Notes: generated by a model not told the origin, from the sequence alone. A stretch of 64,000 bases of DNA from Candidatus Hecatella orcuttiae (GCA_002011035.2 MTLY02000002.1:248001-312000), one strand, 5' to 3'. Shown: positions 25,452 to 33,867, numbered from the stretch's first letter. Numbers and translations are program-made.

Positions 25452-25793
25452 GGATTTCCCTCTCTCCTAGAGCATCTCCGACAGTCTCCATGAAGATGCT
25501 GGAACACATAAGGCCTCGGTTAAAATCTGTTCTGCAACTGGAGTTATAGGTTTTATTGATCACCATTCATTTTTAATCGCTAGGCTACGTAAGAAGCAGC
25601 CTTGCAGGGATAAAGGCGATGTTCTTTCTAAAAAGTCGGAAAACCGGCTTCCAACTTTCTTAATTCGCTGAGAATGCTTCTTCCAATGTTTTAATAAATT
25701 TAATAAAGCATAAATCCTCCCAAGACTCATAAAGAGTCAATTTCACGGGGAGCTATCTTTCCAGTTACTTGTCCTTATCCTAAGAGGGCTAAC
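25452..25793. other. 342-bp AT-rich intergenic region with two inverted repeats
   Basis: No ORF or tRNA is recognisable here. Two inverted repeats stand out. The first, aagtcggaaaaccggctt (25633-25650), forms a 7-bp stem with one G.T pair and an AAAA/AAAC-type tetraloop. The second is gactcataaagagtc (25724-25738), with 5-bp arms around ATAAA. The second lies ~55 bp before the 25794 start and could be an operator. A minus-strand promoter for bud32 is also expected here. Confidence 0.4.
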
Positions 25794-26123
25794 ATGATGA
25801 CGTTTAAAAATTATGATGATGCAAGCAGTGAAATTCTCATGCAATGCATTCATCGAGCCCTCTCAGACCTTCTGGGAAACAGCGGCGCTAAGGCTATTTT
25901 TTACCATTTAGATATAGATGAAAAAATGGTTAATTTGAACACTTTCACGGAGAAGCTGAGGCAGATTTTCGGCATAGGAGCACGCATACTGGAAGAGCGC
26001 ATTGTAAGCACCCTCAGCCATGAACTTGGAGTTCGACCTCCTAGGCGGGATCTTGAATTTGGAGAGAAAGTTCAGAAAGTTTTAGACGCGGGGCTTAAGA
26101 AAAAGAAGAAAAGAAAATCATAA
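25794..26123 (+). CDS. Hypothetical archaeal protein with basic tail
   Basis: This 109-aa helical protein starts with two adjacent ATG codons and has an agaggg site 5 nt upstream. A central block AIFYHLDIDEKMVNLNTFTEKL, then FGIGARILEERIVSTL, looks like a conserved soluble domain. The C-terminus ends in a Lys-rich tail (GLKKKKKRKS) suggestive of nucleic-acid contact. The block resembles a recurring archaeal hypothetical family, but no function can be assigned. Its surroundings are markedly more AT-rich than the rest of the window. Confidence 0.6.
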   Translation: MMTFKNYDDASSEILMQCIHRALSDLLGNSGAKAIFYHLDIDEKMVNLNTFTEKLRQIFGIGARILEERIVSTLSHELGVRPPRRDLEFGEKVQKVLDAGLKKKKKRKS

Positions 26124-26251
26124 AATGCAAATTTATTTAGTTTAATTCATCAAGCCGTAAACTTTTGTTCAAAAACATTTTAACGCATTACTAAATTTTT
26201 GGATATAAAAAATCGGTGGGAAAATTTATCTTTCTAGATCAAGGCTCTTGC

Positions 26252-26302
26252 TTATTTTTTCTTTCCTTTTTTCCCTTTCTTCCCGCTTTTCTTTTTTGCC
26301 AT
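26252..26302 (-). CDS. Possible 16-residue lysine/glycine peptide gene
   Basis: The minus strand encodes MAKKKSGKKGKKGKKK followed by TAA. A GAGGT Shine-Dalgarno-like element sits 8 nt before the ATG, and a T/A-rich TATA-like run (aaaatttttaaag) ~45 nt upstream. A T6 run (gattttttat) occurs ~40 nt after the stop. In-frame stops bound it upstream. The composition could be chance in purine-rich DNA, but the complete set of expression signals is notable. No family is recognised. Confidence 0.35.
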   Translation of the reverse strand: MAKKKSGKKGKKGKKK

Positions 26303-26367
26303 TATTTCTAACCTCGCCGTTAGATTTTTGAGTCTTCTTCTTTAAAAATTTTGCGATACAGACGTGT

Positions 26368-26658
26368 TCAAATTTCCAGCCGAGTTGTTTTCGGCCTTTC
26401 CCGGGGTTTAAGGAATTCGGATCCCTTTTCGGTTATCTCCACATCGTATTCCAAAAAGGTTTTGGCCTGGGTTCGAATTTTCTCGTTCATTTCTTTCAAC
26501 TCTTCGAGGGAGAATTTAGCCATGATCTCCGGGTTTGAAACCCACTGCAACCATCCTGCAAGGCTTCGCTGCATCACTTGAAGAGAAAAGTAAAGGCTTC
26601 TTACCAGTTCAAGGCGATCCAATTCACCGGAGGCCTTAAGCTCGTCCATCAGCTTCAA
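26368..26658 (-). CDS. DUF2153 family protein
   Basis: This 96-aa helical protein of unknown function is typical of TACK archaea. The core LDRLELVRSLYFSLQVMQRSL, GWLQWVSNPEIMAKFS and EEMNEKIRTQAKTFLEYD are characteristic of the family. Reading upstream in frame continues plausibly (SEDRWTRETRRLLKLMDEL), which resembles family N-termini, but no ATG, GTG or TTG precedes it before a stop. Either the TTG at 26658 is used or initiation is at a non-standard codon (an in-frame CTG with GAGGAGG directly before it). Confidence 0.82.
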   Translation of the reverse strand: MKLMDELKASGELDRLELVRSLYFSLQVMQRSLAGWLQWVSNPEIMAKFSLEELKEMNEKIRTQAKTFLEYDVEITEKGSEFLKPRERPKTTRLEI

Positions 26659-26772
26659 AAGCCTTCTGGTTTCCCGAGTCCATCTATCTTCACTCAGCCC
26701 TCCTCACCTGTCAGAATCTCTCCCCGCCCAGCTTTTAACCTTGCGTCCTGAAGACCTGAAGCGTTGTAGCTG

Positions 26773-27666
26773 TCAAAGGAAGAACGCGACTAGATATCCA
26801 ACTCCCAGCAAGGCCTGTGTTCCCAACACCACCAGCACGTTCGCTGCTAAAGCGGGGACCACCTTTTCTTTCTCTAGGAGGCCTTTCCAAGCTTCTCGGA
26901 CGGCTTTCATCCCCCAAGGAAACGTCAGCAGCCCCAGCAAGGCTGGGATGGGCATGAACCCGGCGGCCGTACTTCCTATTATCCACAGGTACATGCCGAG
27001 ACTCAGCGCCACATAGAGCCGCCCTGCCTTCCGCTTGCCCAAGGAGAGCACTAGGTTTCTTCTCCTTCCTGCCCTATCAGGTTCCACGTCGGGGAACTCG
27101 TTGAGAAACAGGAGGTTGTGGGTGAGTATCAAGGCGGGAACAGAGGCCACCGCCGCATCCCAACTATAGAAGCCGGTTTGGACGAAGTAGGCTCCTAGGA
27201 CAGGTAGGGCTCCCAGCCCTAACCCTGCGCTTAGTTCTCCCACCAGCCAGCGGGCGAAATGGGTTGTGTAGAAGTAGACGAAGAGAGCTCCCAAAACCAG
27301 GATGGGAACCAGCAGCACACCTTTAACGGCTACGAAGTAGGCTGCTATGGGAACCGCTAAAAGTAGGCAGCCGACGCCAAACCGGTAGACGGAGACAGGT
27401 CTGAGAAGCCCCGCTGGGAGGAGGCCGCTTCCTCCGCTGAAGGGAGTCCTCTCAGCCATCAAATCTATCCCCGTCTTATAGTCCCAATAATCGTTCAGGA
27501 CGTTAACGCTTGCGTGCACCAGTAGTAACCCAGCTAGGGCCATGAGGAAATGGAGAGGATTAAAAAAACCGTGGTAGACGGCTACAGAGGTTCCGAGGAA
27601 AACCAAGACCACGGACAGGAGGAGAAAATGAGGCCTTGTTTCCATAAACCACAATCGGGCGTCCAT
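26773..27666 (-). CDS. UbiA-family prenyltransferase (MenA-like)
   Basis: This 297-aa integral membrane prenyltransferase has ~8-9 hydrophobic helices. The first Asp-rich motif is NVLNDYWDYKTG (NDxxD) and the second NEFPDVEPDRAGRR. Together these bind polyprenyl diphosphate via Mg2+. The MenA-type arrangement suggests attachment of a prenyl chain to a quinone head group (menaquinone pathway) or a related lipid. No other quinone gene is nearby, so the acceptor is uncertain. It lies alone on the minus strand, divergent from mpgS. Confidence 0.87.
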   Translation of the reverse strand: MDARLWFMETRPHFLLLSVVLVFLGTSVAVYHGFFNPLHFLMALAGLLLVHASVNVLNDYWDYKTGIDLMAERTPFSGGSGLLPAGLLRPVSVYRFGVGCLLLAVPIAAYFVAVKGVLLVPILVLGALFVYFYTTHFARWLVGELSAGLGLGALPVLGAYFVQTGFYSWDAAVASVPALILTHNLLFLNEFPDVEPDRAGRRRNLVLSLGKRKAGRLYVALSLGMYLWIIGSTAAGFMPIPALLGLLTFPWGMKAVREAWKGLLEKEKVVPALAANVLVVLGTQALLGVGYLVAFFL

Positions 27667-27747
27667 AAAATGGAAACAGAGGCGGATCTACATAAGTTTT
27701 TAACCGTCTTCCATCTTTTCTCCAGCCGGCTGGCTTGGATGAATATG

Positions 27748-27755
27748 TTTATATG
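27748..27755 (+). promoter_or_regulatory. TATA box of mpgS
   Basis: TTTATATG lies ~65 bp before the mpgS ATG, in an otherwise GC-richer gap. A start ~25 bp downstream would give a ~40-nt leader containing a gggag ribosome-binding site (agggagttcc) just before the ATG at 27820. Confidence 0.6.
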
Positions 27756-27819
27756 CTCAAAAGCAAAGACTCTAAATACCCTCCTGTTCCATTCGACCTA
27801 AAGGAACTAGGGAGTTCCA

Positions 27820-29031
27820 ATGCTGATAGAGACGCCAAGGTATACTGAAAGATTCGGCTCCGTCCGAATCCACGGAACCCAAAGAGTTTTGGAGTTGGAC
27901 AGTGGAGACGAAGAAGAGGCCCTCCTAGAGCCGGCTGTTCGAAAGATATCTAGACAGGCCATAGCGCAGATAGAGAAGAGAATGGCCATTGTTATTCCGA
28001 TAAAGGGGGAGGAACTCAAACTGTTTGAAGGAGTTCTCAGCGGGATTCCCCACAACTGCCTCATCATCGTCGTCTCCAACAGCCAGCGGGAGCCTGTGGA
28101 TCGCTACAGGATGGAGAGGGATGCGTTAGAGCACTTCTGCAAGTTTACCAAGCGCCCAGCCGTCATCATCCATCAGAAGGACAGAGTTATCGCTGAAGCT
28201 TTGAAAAAAGCCGGATACAGAAGCATCCTAGGCGAAGACGGCTTGGTCAAAGACGGAAAAGCTGAAGGCATGATCCTCGGCATCCTCTTGGCTAAGCTGG
28301 CTGGGAAGGACTACGTGGGCTTTGTGGACGCTGACAACTACATGCCGGGAGCTGTCCATGAGTACGTGGAAAACTTCGCCGCCGGCTTTACCATACCTGA
28401 ATCCCCCTTCGTCATGGTGAGGAACGCGTGGCTGTTCAAACCGAAGATTCTGGGAACGGATGTCTATTTTAAAAAATGGGGGAGAGTCTCAGAGCTCACA
28501 AACCAGCATGTGAACTCCATCATTTCAGCGCACACCCATTTCGAGACCGAGGTGATAAAAACCGCCAACGCCGGGGAGCATGCCCTCAGCATGCCTTTGG
28601 CTTCCATCCTCCCTTTCGCCTCAGGCTTCGCCGTGGAGCCTTACGAATTGATGTTCATTTTCGAGCAGTTTGGCGGGATAAAACCCACCGCCTATAAGGA
28701 GGTAGTGGAGAAAGGCATTGACATCTACCAAATAGAAACGAGAAACCCCCACTTCCACAAGGAGAAAGGCGACAAACATGTGGCGGAAATGCTTCTAGCC
28801 TCCCTCGCCGCCGTATACTACAGCAGCATTTGCGACGAGGAAACAAAGAAAGCCATCAGAAACGACCTAGCAAGGCATAAAGTTTCTCCAGCAAACAGAG
28901 AGCCTCCAAAACCAGTGATTTATCCCCCCATCAAAAACGTCAACATAGACGCTTTTAGAGAGGCAGTGAAAGAAATAATACCGGCAGTTGAAACCATGTT
29001 TAAGAACAGCTTAACTGCAAAACGGAAATAG
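27820..29031 (+). CDS. mpgS: Mannosyl-3-phosphoglycerate synthase
   Basis: This GT55 enzyme transfers mannose from GDP-mannose to 3-phosphoglycerate, the first step to mannosylglycerate, a heat- and salt-stress solute. The 403-aa length and blocks GSVRIHGTQRVLELDSG, MAIVIPIKGEELKLFEGVLS, IIVVSNS, YVGFVDADNYMPGAVHEY (DxD-type metal site) and SGFAVEPYELMFIFEQFGG are diagnostic. The phosphatase MpgP is not adjacent. With TreT at 46324 it suggests a thermophile that accumulates more than one solute. Confidence 0.95.
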   Translation: MLIETPRYTERFGSVRIHGTQRVLELDSGDEEEALLEPAVRKISRQAIAQIEKRMAIVIPIKGEELKLFEGVLSGIPHNCLIIVVSNSQREPVDRYRMERDALEHFCKFTKRPAVIIHQKDRVIAEALKKAGYRSILGEDGLVKDGKAEGMILGILLAKLAGKDYVGFVDADNYMPGAVHEYVENFAAGFTIPESPFVMVRNAWLFKPKILGTDVYFKKWGRVSELTNQHVNSIISAHTHFETEVIKTANAGEHALSMPLASILPFASGFAVEPYELMFIFEQFGGIKPTAYKEVVEKGIDIYQIETRNPHFHKEKGDKHVAEMLLASLAAVYYSSICDEETKKAIRNDLARHKVSPANREPPKPVIYPPIKNVNIDAFREAVKEIIPAVETMFKNSLTAKRK

Positions 29032-29125
29032 AACTCTTCCCTTCCTCCGACGTGGAAACTGAAATCCCCTAAATCCACCTTAAAGCTTGCAGTGAAATCT
29101 TTCCAAAAAGTGAAAAGGGGTAAAA

Positions 29126-29872
29126 TTGGACAAGTTACACCGAAACATTTCAGAAGCATTCAACCTTCGCAGCGGGGAAATAGTTACATTGGTGGGGGCG
29201 GGAGGGAAGACGACCTTCATGTTCACATTAGCCCAAGAACTGGCTTCTCAAGGTAAAAAAGTCATCACAACCACCACCACAAAAATCTGGGTACCTGCCA
29301 ACGGAGAAACTGAGCGCTTCATCGTAGATGTTGAAGGAAACCTTCCCTCCAACGTTTTCGAAAGACATCATCACGCAACCTGCGTAACACGAGTTTTTAG
29401 GGAAAACCTACGTGACAAAGCTGAGGGAGTTAACCCTCAAAAGATAGGGGAATGGCTGTCAGCCCTCAAACCACACTGCATCATCGTGGAGGCTGACGGA
29501 GCAAGAGGCAAACCCTTCAAAGCCCCCGCAAGCTATGAGCCGGTGATACCTCCGGATACAACCCTCTACATACCCATGGTAAGCGTAGAGGTTTTGGGGA
29601 AAAAACTGACCGCTGAGGCTGCTCACCGACCTGAAATCGTCGCCAAGCTGACAGGCATAAACCACGGGGATAAGATCACCGCTTCCACCGTGGCGAAGGT
29701 GTTGAAGCATTATCTGCAGATGACCCCGTCCCAAGCCCGCTCCATAGTTTTTGTGAACAAGCTCCTTTCTGAAGAAGACGTTAAAAAAGTCATGCCCTTG
29801 GCAGAGCATCTGAAAGGGGAAAAAATAGTCTTCGGCGACGTTCACTCCAAAAAATTCTGGAAGATAACCTGA
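29126..29872 (+). CDS. yqeC: YqeC-family selenium-dependent hydroxylase accessory protein
   Basis: This 248-aa P-loop protein belongs to the YqeC (TIGR03172-type) family linked in bacteria to maturation of selenium-containing molybdenum hydroxylases. Walker A is LVGAGGKTTFMF; further blocks are KVITTTTTKIWVP, CIIVEADGARGKPFKAP and RPEIVAKLTGINHGD. It starts with TTG, with aaaagggg upstream. No molybdenum hydroxylase or selenium gene is adjacent, but moaA/C/B at 4129-6101 show that molybdopterin is made. The selenium link is known for the family, not shown here. Confidence 0.85.
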   Translation: MDKLHRNISEAFNLRSGEIVTLVGAGGKTTFMFTLAQELASQGKKVITTTTTKIWVPANGETERFIVDVEGNLPSNVFERHHHATCVTRVFRENLRDKAEGVNPQKIGEWLSALKPHCIIVEADGARGKPFKAPASYEPVIPPDTTLYIPMVSVEVLGKKLTAEAAHRPEIVAKLTGINHGDKITASTVAKVLKHYLQMTPSQARSIVFVNKLLSEEDVKKVMPLAEHLKGEKIVFGDVHSKKFWKIT

Positions 29873-29918
29873 ACTTGTCCACTGCTTTTCTCTTCGAACG
29901 AGAAGCTTAGCCGGACGC

Positions 29919-30989
29919 CTATTCCTTAAGCCTATGCCTGTCAAGTATGGGAAGCAGCTTATCTATCTCTATTTCTCCAACACCCACCGCCGAGTCCGCA
30001 GCGCCGTAGGTGACCAGCAGCCTATTGGCTGCCTTTTGAATGCCGCAGGGGAAAACCGTGTAGGGCCTTTCTCCGTAGAGTTCATAGCTCATCTTAGGCT
30101 CCATGATATAGTGGGGAGTAACCGCCGTCAACCTAACCTCTTCCTCGCAGCTCAGTAGGACGGCGAAAACCCGGTAGCCTTCAAAGCGTCTGTCCACCCC
30201 ATGGACTAGTAGCAGGTATTCTCCGCCTCCAACCTCCACAGGAGGTGTCGCCCAGCCGAGTTTCGCCTCAAAGCTCGCTGGGTTCATGAGCACCGTGGTT
30301 TCTGTAACCACCACTTCTGACAGCCCGCTGTCGGTCTTTTCCAAAATATCTATTGGCACCTTGCTCACCGCTAAGTAGAAGTTTTCATCGGTGAGATGCG
30401 GCCTGTGGAATAGGAAGAGTTCTCTTTTCTTAGTCTTAAGCAGAAAGGCGTCTTTGTCGCTGACGACTTGTTTTCTTATTTCTTTAGTCAGCCGGAAAAC
30501 GTAGTTTTTTCTCCAATTTTTTAGATCCTTTGAAACAGCTGTAATTGGAAGGGTTCTTTCAACTCTGATTGCCGGGTTGAAGTAGTTCACCGTCCTCCCG
30601 CAGTAGGTCATCATCAACTTATCGTCTATGCGGTAGACGCGGGGGTCTTCGATTCCCCAAAAGTCGTATTCGCTGTCGGGGCAGAGGATGAGCTCCACAG
30701 GGTAATGGCTGACGCTTAGATATCCTTCGTATATGTCTGATAAACCGGCTTCCAGCATAGCCACAGCGCTGGTGTAGGTGAAATAGCCCAGCACGATGCG
30801 GAGGTAGATCCTGATGGTTTCGTTTTCAACGCTTAGGGAAGGGTTAAAAATAGTTGTAGGGTTCTCTACCGGGTAATTTTTCAAATGAACCCTGTTGGCA
30901 GTTATCACACCGAGTCTTTTAACAAGGTCTAAGGTTTTAAACTCCCTCAGATTCCCAGCCTTCGCCGCTTCTCTTGAAACCTTGAACAT
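29919..30989 (-). CDS. GH130-family mannoside hydrolase/phosphorylase
   Basis: This 356-aa five-bladed beta-propeller belongs to the GH130 type, which phosphorolyses or hydrolyses beta-mannosides. Hallmarks are IFNPSLSVEN near the N-terminus, FWGIEDPRVYRIDDKLMMTY, HRPHLTDENFYLAVS and the C-terminal LLVTYGAADSAVGVGEI. The general-acid Asp is probably in GIEDPRV. Whether it is a phosphorylase or a hydrolase cannot be decided. It faces two glycosyltransferase genes across an Lrp regulator. Confidence 0.87.
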   Translation of the reverse strand: MFKVSREAAKAGNLREFKTLDLVKRLGVITANRVHLKNYPVENPTTIFNPSLSVENETIRIYLRIVLGYFTYTSAVAMLEAGLSDIYEGYLSVSHYPVELILCPDSEYDFWGIEDPRVYRIDDKLMMTYCGRTVNYFNPAIRVERTLPITAVSKDLKNWRKNYVFRLTKEIRKQVVSDKDAFLLKTKKRELFLFHRPHLTDENFYLAVSKVPIDILEKTDSGLSEVVVTETTVLMNPASFEAKLGWATPPVEVGGGEYLLLVHGVDRRFEGYRVFAVLLSCEEEVRLTAVTPHYIMEPKMSYELYGERPYTVFPCGIQKAANRLLVTYGAADSAVGVGEIEIDKLLPILDRHRLKE

Positions 30990-31138
30990 AACCGCGCCAA
31001 CAACTCCCCGGCTGGTTGCCTTAAAATAAATTTTAGGCGATGCTCTGCCCTTTTAGTTTTTATGCACCAAATCCTAGCATAATAGAAACAGACGGAATAG
31101 AAACGGCCATTCTACGGTGAAGCTTTTGCTGTCATCTC

Positions 31139-31609
31139 TTACTTCTCCCCGGGAAGTTTGAGCTGGGCTTCTTTGCGGGTTTTAAGAACGGTTATGACTT
31201 TTGTGTCTGTGATGTTGGGGGAAGAGCGTATTTTCCCCACTACGATGTTTCTCAAGTCTTCGTTGGTTTTCACCCGTACTTTGGCGATGATGTCGTATTC
31301 CCCGTGAGTTTCATGGATCTCCAGTACTTCATCCATGCTTTCAAGACTTTTAACCACCTCTTCGATGGTGTTGGGTTTCACGTTGATCTCGATGAAGGCA
31401 GCTACAGCTTTCTCCACCCGGGTGGGCGCCAACACGGTGGTGAATTTTTCGATGACGCCAGTTTCCTGAAGTTTCTTAACCCTCGCGTGGACGGTGGGGT
31501 CGGAAACACCCAGCTCTTTGGCTATTTCTACGAAAGGCTTTCTGGAGTCTTCTTGGAGCATTCGGATGATTTTTTTGTCAAGGTCGTCTATTTCTGTATC
31601 TTGACTCAT
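31139..31609 (-). CDS. Lrp/AsnC family transcriptional regulator
   Basis: This full-length Lrp-type regulator has an N-terminal HTH (~1-60: DLDKKIIRMLQEDSRKPFVE and VSDPTVHARVKKLQETGVI) and a C-terminal RAM effector domain (~70-150: VAAFIEINVKPNTIEEVVKS, then EIHETHGEYDIIAKVRV). The ATG at 31609 is preferred to the TTG at 31618. A strong TATA-like element (tatatataaa) ~35 nt upstream implies a leaderless or very short leader. It could respond to an amino acid and may interact with the RAM-only protein at 10430. Confidence 0.92.
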   Translation of the reverse strand: MSQDTEIDDLDKKIIRMLQEDSRKPFVEIAKELGVSDPTVHARVKKLQETGVIEKFTTVLAPTRVEKAVAAFIEINVKPNTIEEVVKSLESMDEVLEIHETHGEYDIIAKVRVKTNEDLRNIVVGKIRSSPNITDTKVITVLKTRKEAQLKLPGEK

Positions 31610-31640
31610 CGTTCCCAAACTTCAGTTACTAGGTTTCGCA

Positions 31641-31654
31641 TATATATAAATTTT
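31641..31654 (-). promoter_or_regulatory. TATA element upstream of the Lrp regulator
   Basis: On the minus strand this reads AAAATTTATATATA, 32-45 bp before the ATG at 31609. That distance fits archaeal TATA-to-start spacing with a very short leader. The same AT-rich block may also serve the plus-strand glycosyltransferase genes. Confidence 0.6.
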
Positions 31655-31779
31655 ATTAGATAATTTTGTTAAAAGGTTGTCTAAAATTAGAAAGACTAAT
31701 TATTAAGGTAAGTTTATTTAGAAGTTCTAACTTAAAGCTACTGGAAAAACTGCGAGGGAAGGCTGAGAGGTGTTCTCAG

Positions 31780-32622
31780 ATGAGCGTCGACGTTGTAATG
31801 GTGGTGAAAAACGGAAGTCCCCATCTGAGAGAATGCCTCAACAGCCTCTACGCCAACGTACCCGTAAACAAGCTTATCGTGGTGGACGGAGGCTCCGAGG
31901 ATGGCACCCTTTCTATTGTTAGGAGATATTCTCGCACCTTGATACTCAACGACGACGGTGGCACTAGAGCTACGGCTAGGCAGAAAGGGATAGAGTCTGT
32001 GGAAACCGACTGGTTCATGTTTCTTGACAGCGATGTCATCCTTTCCCCCAACTGGTTCGCGAGGGTTTCACCTTACATGTCCATCCCCAGCATCGGTGCT
32101 GTGCAGGGAGTGGACTTGCCGCTTTGCGATGAGGTTCAAATATTCAACAGGTCGGTGAGCCGCATCTGGAAGAACACTCAACCTTTCAACCTAGGCCTTC
32201 CCGTGGTGAAGGGTATCTTTACAGGCGACACCCTCATTCGAAGGGAAGCCGTGGCTGGGATACGGATTCCTCCATACCTTCACGTGTATGAGGACCGCTA
32301 TATTCGAAGCTACATAGAGAAAAGAGGATACAAGTGGGTCGTCGCTCCCGAGGCTGCTTGCATTCACTACACGCGCAGAAAAAGCCTCGACGCCTACTAC
32401 CTCGGCTTTATCGATACATCTTTAAATAATGATGGAATGAAGGGGAGCCTACCTCACCTCCTGAAAAACGCAGCTGTGTGTTTGCCGGGTATGTTGGTTA
32501 ACCCTAGGGTTACGGCAAAATGCCTTAAACTCCTCCTCTGGAATTTGGTGGGCTCACTTAAAGCCATATCCACCAAGCCTGTTTTGGATAAGGGGTTGTC
32601 CTCGGATATCGCAGGGTATTGA
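31780..32622 (+). CDS. Family 2 glycosyltransferase
   Basis: This ~280-aa GT-A enzyme opens with VDVVMVVKNGSPHLRECLNS, then LIVVDGGSEDGTLSIV and the metal-binding FMFLDSDVILSPNWF (DxD-type). YEDRYIRSYIEKRGYKWVV is a plausible acceptor/catalytic segment (ED). The track ORF starts at 31666, but the ATG at 31780 has GAGAGGTG 7 nt upstream and begins at the domain edge. A C-terminal hydrophobic helix (LKLLLWNLVGSL) may tether it to the membrane. It is co-directional with the next glycosyltransferase. Confidence 0.88.
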   Translation: MSVDVVMVVKNGSPHLRECLNSLYANVPVNKLIVVDGGSEDGTLSIVRRYSRTLILNDDGGTRATARQKGIESVETDWFMFLDSDVILSPNWFARVSPYMSIPSIGAVQGVDLPLCDEVQIFNRSVSRIWKNTQPFNLGLPVVKGIFTGDTLIRREAVAGIRIPPYLHVYEDRYIRSYIEKRGYKWVVAPEAACIHYTRRKSLDAYYLGFIDTSLNNDGMKGSLPHLLKNAAVCLPGMLVNPRVTAKCLKLLLWNLVGSLKAISTKPVLDKGLSSDIAGY

Positions 32623-32637
32623 AGGGGTGAAAAGTCC

Positions 32638-33771
32638 ATGAAAATAGGTATGATGACGTTGTGGAACTGTTCAGGAGGCCCATCTATCCACGCTGAGCTT
32701 ATCGGCAGAGAATGGGTGAGAATGGGGCATGAGCTAATTGTGTTCTCTAATTTCAAATCCGACTTTCCCCGCTACTGGCAGGTGGACGGGCAGCTCTTCC
32801 CTCACGAAATGCTTGTGCGAGAAGATGAACCCTACGTTGTGAGAAATTTTACTATCCCCAGCTGGACGTCCTACTCGCTTTTGGACACGGGTCCTATTTT
32901 AAACGCTGACTTCGACGTGTTTGTGGCCCAGAACTTGGAACTTCTTCCAATGCGGGAGTTGCTTAAAGTTTTCCCCAAGATTAAGGCGAAAGCTAAAACT
33001 GTTCTCATTCTCCATGAAGGCCGACTGCCTCAGGATCCGGATTTTTACAGGTTTTCGTGGGACAGTGTGGTATGCTTCGATGAACGTTATTTAAGCCTGT
33101 TTAGGAACGTATTCCCCCACCTTAAGATAATCCGTTTTCCATGCCACCCGTGGAAGAGGGGAGACAAAGAGGCTGCCCGAAAGAAGCTAGGCCTCCCCTT
33201 GGACAGAAAGATAGTCTTGATCTTCGGTTTCAGGGTTGAAGACTACAGCCCCATCATCCCGCCTCTGGCAGAGGTGAACAGCAAGTTTCCCCTGACGGTT
33301 TTGGTTCTGAGCAGCAACCACGTTGGAATAAACAAACTTCTAAGCCTGCCCAAAGGAAAACTGGACATGAGAGTTCGAAAAGGTTTACTGAAGGTGGAAG
33401 ATCTCTACGAGTACCTCCACGCAGCCGACGCTCTCTGCATCTACAGGAAATCCGAACCCGACGCCGTGGTGCTGTCCAGCACCGCTTACTTGGCTCTAGG
33501 TTCAGGATGCCCTCTGGTGGTAAGTGACTGCAACTATTTTGAGGACCTAGACCAAGAGGTTATGAAGTACTCGAAGCCGGAAGAACTCAAGGACCGGCTT
33601 CTCGAAGTTTTTGAGGGCCAACCTAGTTTTAAGCGAAGCCAGCATGCGGCGAAAGAATTCGTCCGCTTGCACTCTTCTGAAAAAATTGCCCAAGAGTACA
33701 TTCAACTCTTCGAATCCCTAAGCCTCGAAGCCCGCTTGGTGGCGAAGACCCCGATGCCTACGACGGCATGA
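32638..33771 (+). CDS. GT-B-type glycosyltransferase
   Basis: This 377-aa protein has two Rossmann-like halves. The N-terminal MKIGMMTLWNCSGGPSIHAE resembles the GT4 donor/acceptor loop, and the C-terminal half includes KIVLIFGFRVEDYSPIIPP, VEDLYEYLHAADALCIY and the E-x7-E-like SSTAYLALGSGCPLVVSD. These features favour a retaining GT4-like enzyme, but the match is looser than for TreT at 46324. It follows the GT2 gene by 15 nt with an aggggtg site and probably joins it in glycan assembly. Confidence 0.78.
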   Translation: MKIGMMTLWNCSGGPSIHAELIGREWVRMGHELIVFSNFKSDFPRYWQVDGQLFPHEMLVREDEPYVVRNFTIPSWTSYSLLDTGPILNADFDVFVAQNLELLPMRELLKVFPKIKAKAKTVLILHEGRLPQDPDFYRFSWDSVVCFDERYLSLFRNVFPHLKIIRFPCHPWKRGDKEAARKKLGLPLDRKIVLIFGFRVEDYSPIIPPLAEVNSKFPLTVLVLSSNHVGINKLLSLPKGKLDMRVRKGLLKVEDLYEYLHAADALCIYRKSEPDAVVLSSTAYLALGSGCPLVVSDCNYFEDLDQEVMKYSKPEELKDRLLEVFEGQPSFKRSQHAAKEFVRLHSSEKIAQEYIQLFESLSLEARLVAKTPMPTTA

Positions 33772-33784
33772 ACCAAAAAGAACA

Positions 33785-33867
33785 GACACCCCCCTTTTAC
33801 CTGACTTTTTAATTTTTTAACACCCTACTGTAGTGTCAGGGCAGAGCTTTCGCCCCTGCTAGGTGTC
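33785..33867. other. Structured, T-rich region between the glycosyltransferase and tRNA genes
   Basis: GACACC (33785) and GGTGTC (33862) flank a region holding a gactttttaattttttaac T-rich run and a CAGGGC/GCCCCTG hairpin (33837-33858). On the plus strand the T-runs could terminate the glycosyltransferase transcript; on the minus strand the hairpin lies just after tRNA-Ala. No known RNA family is recognised. Confidence 0.35.
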
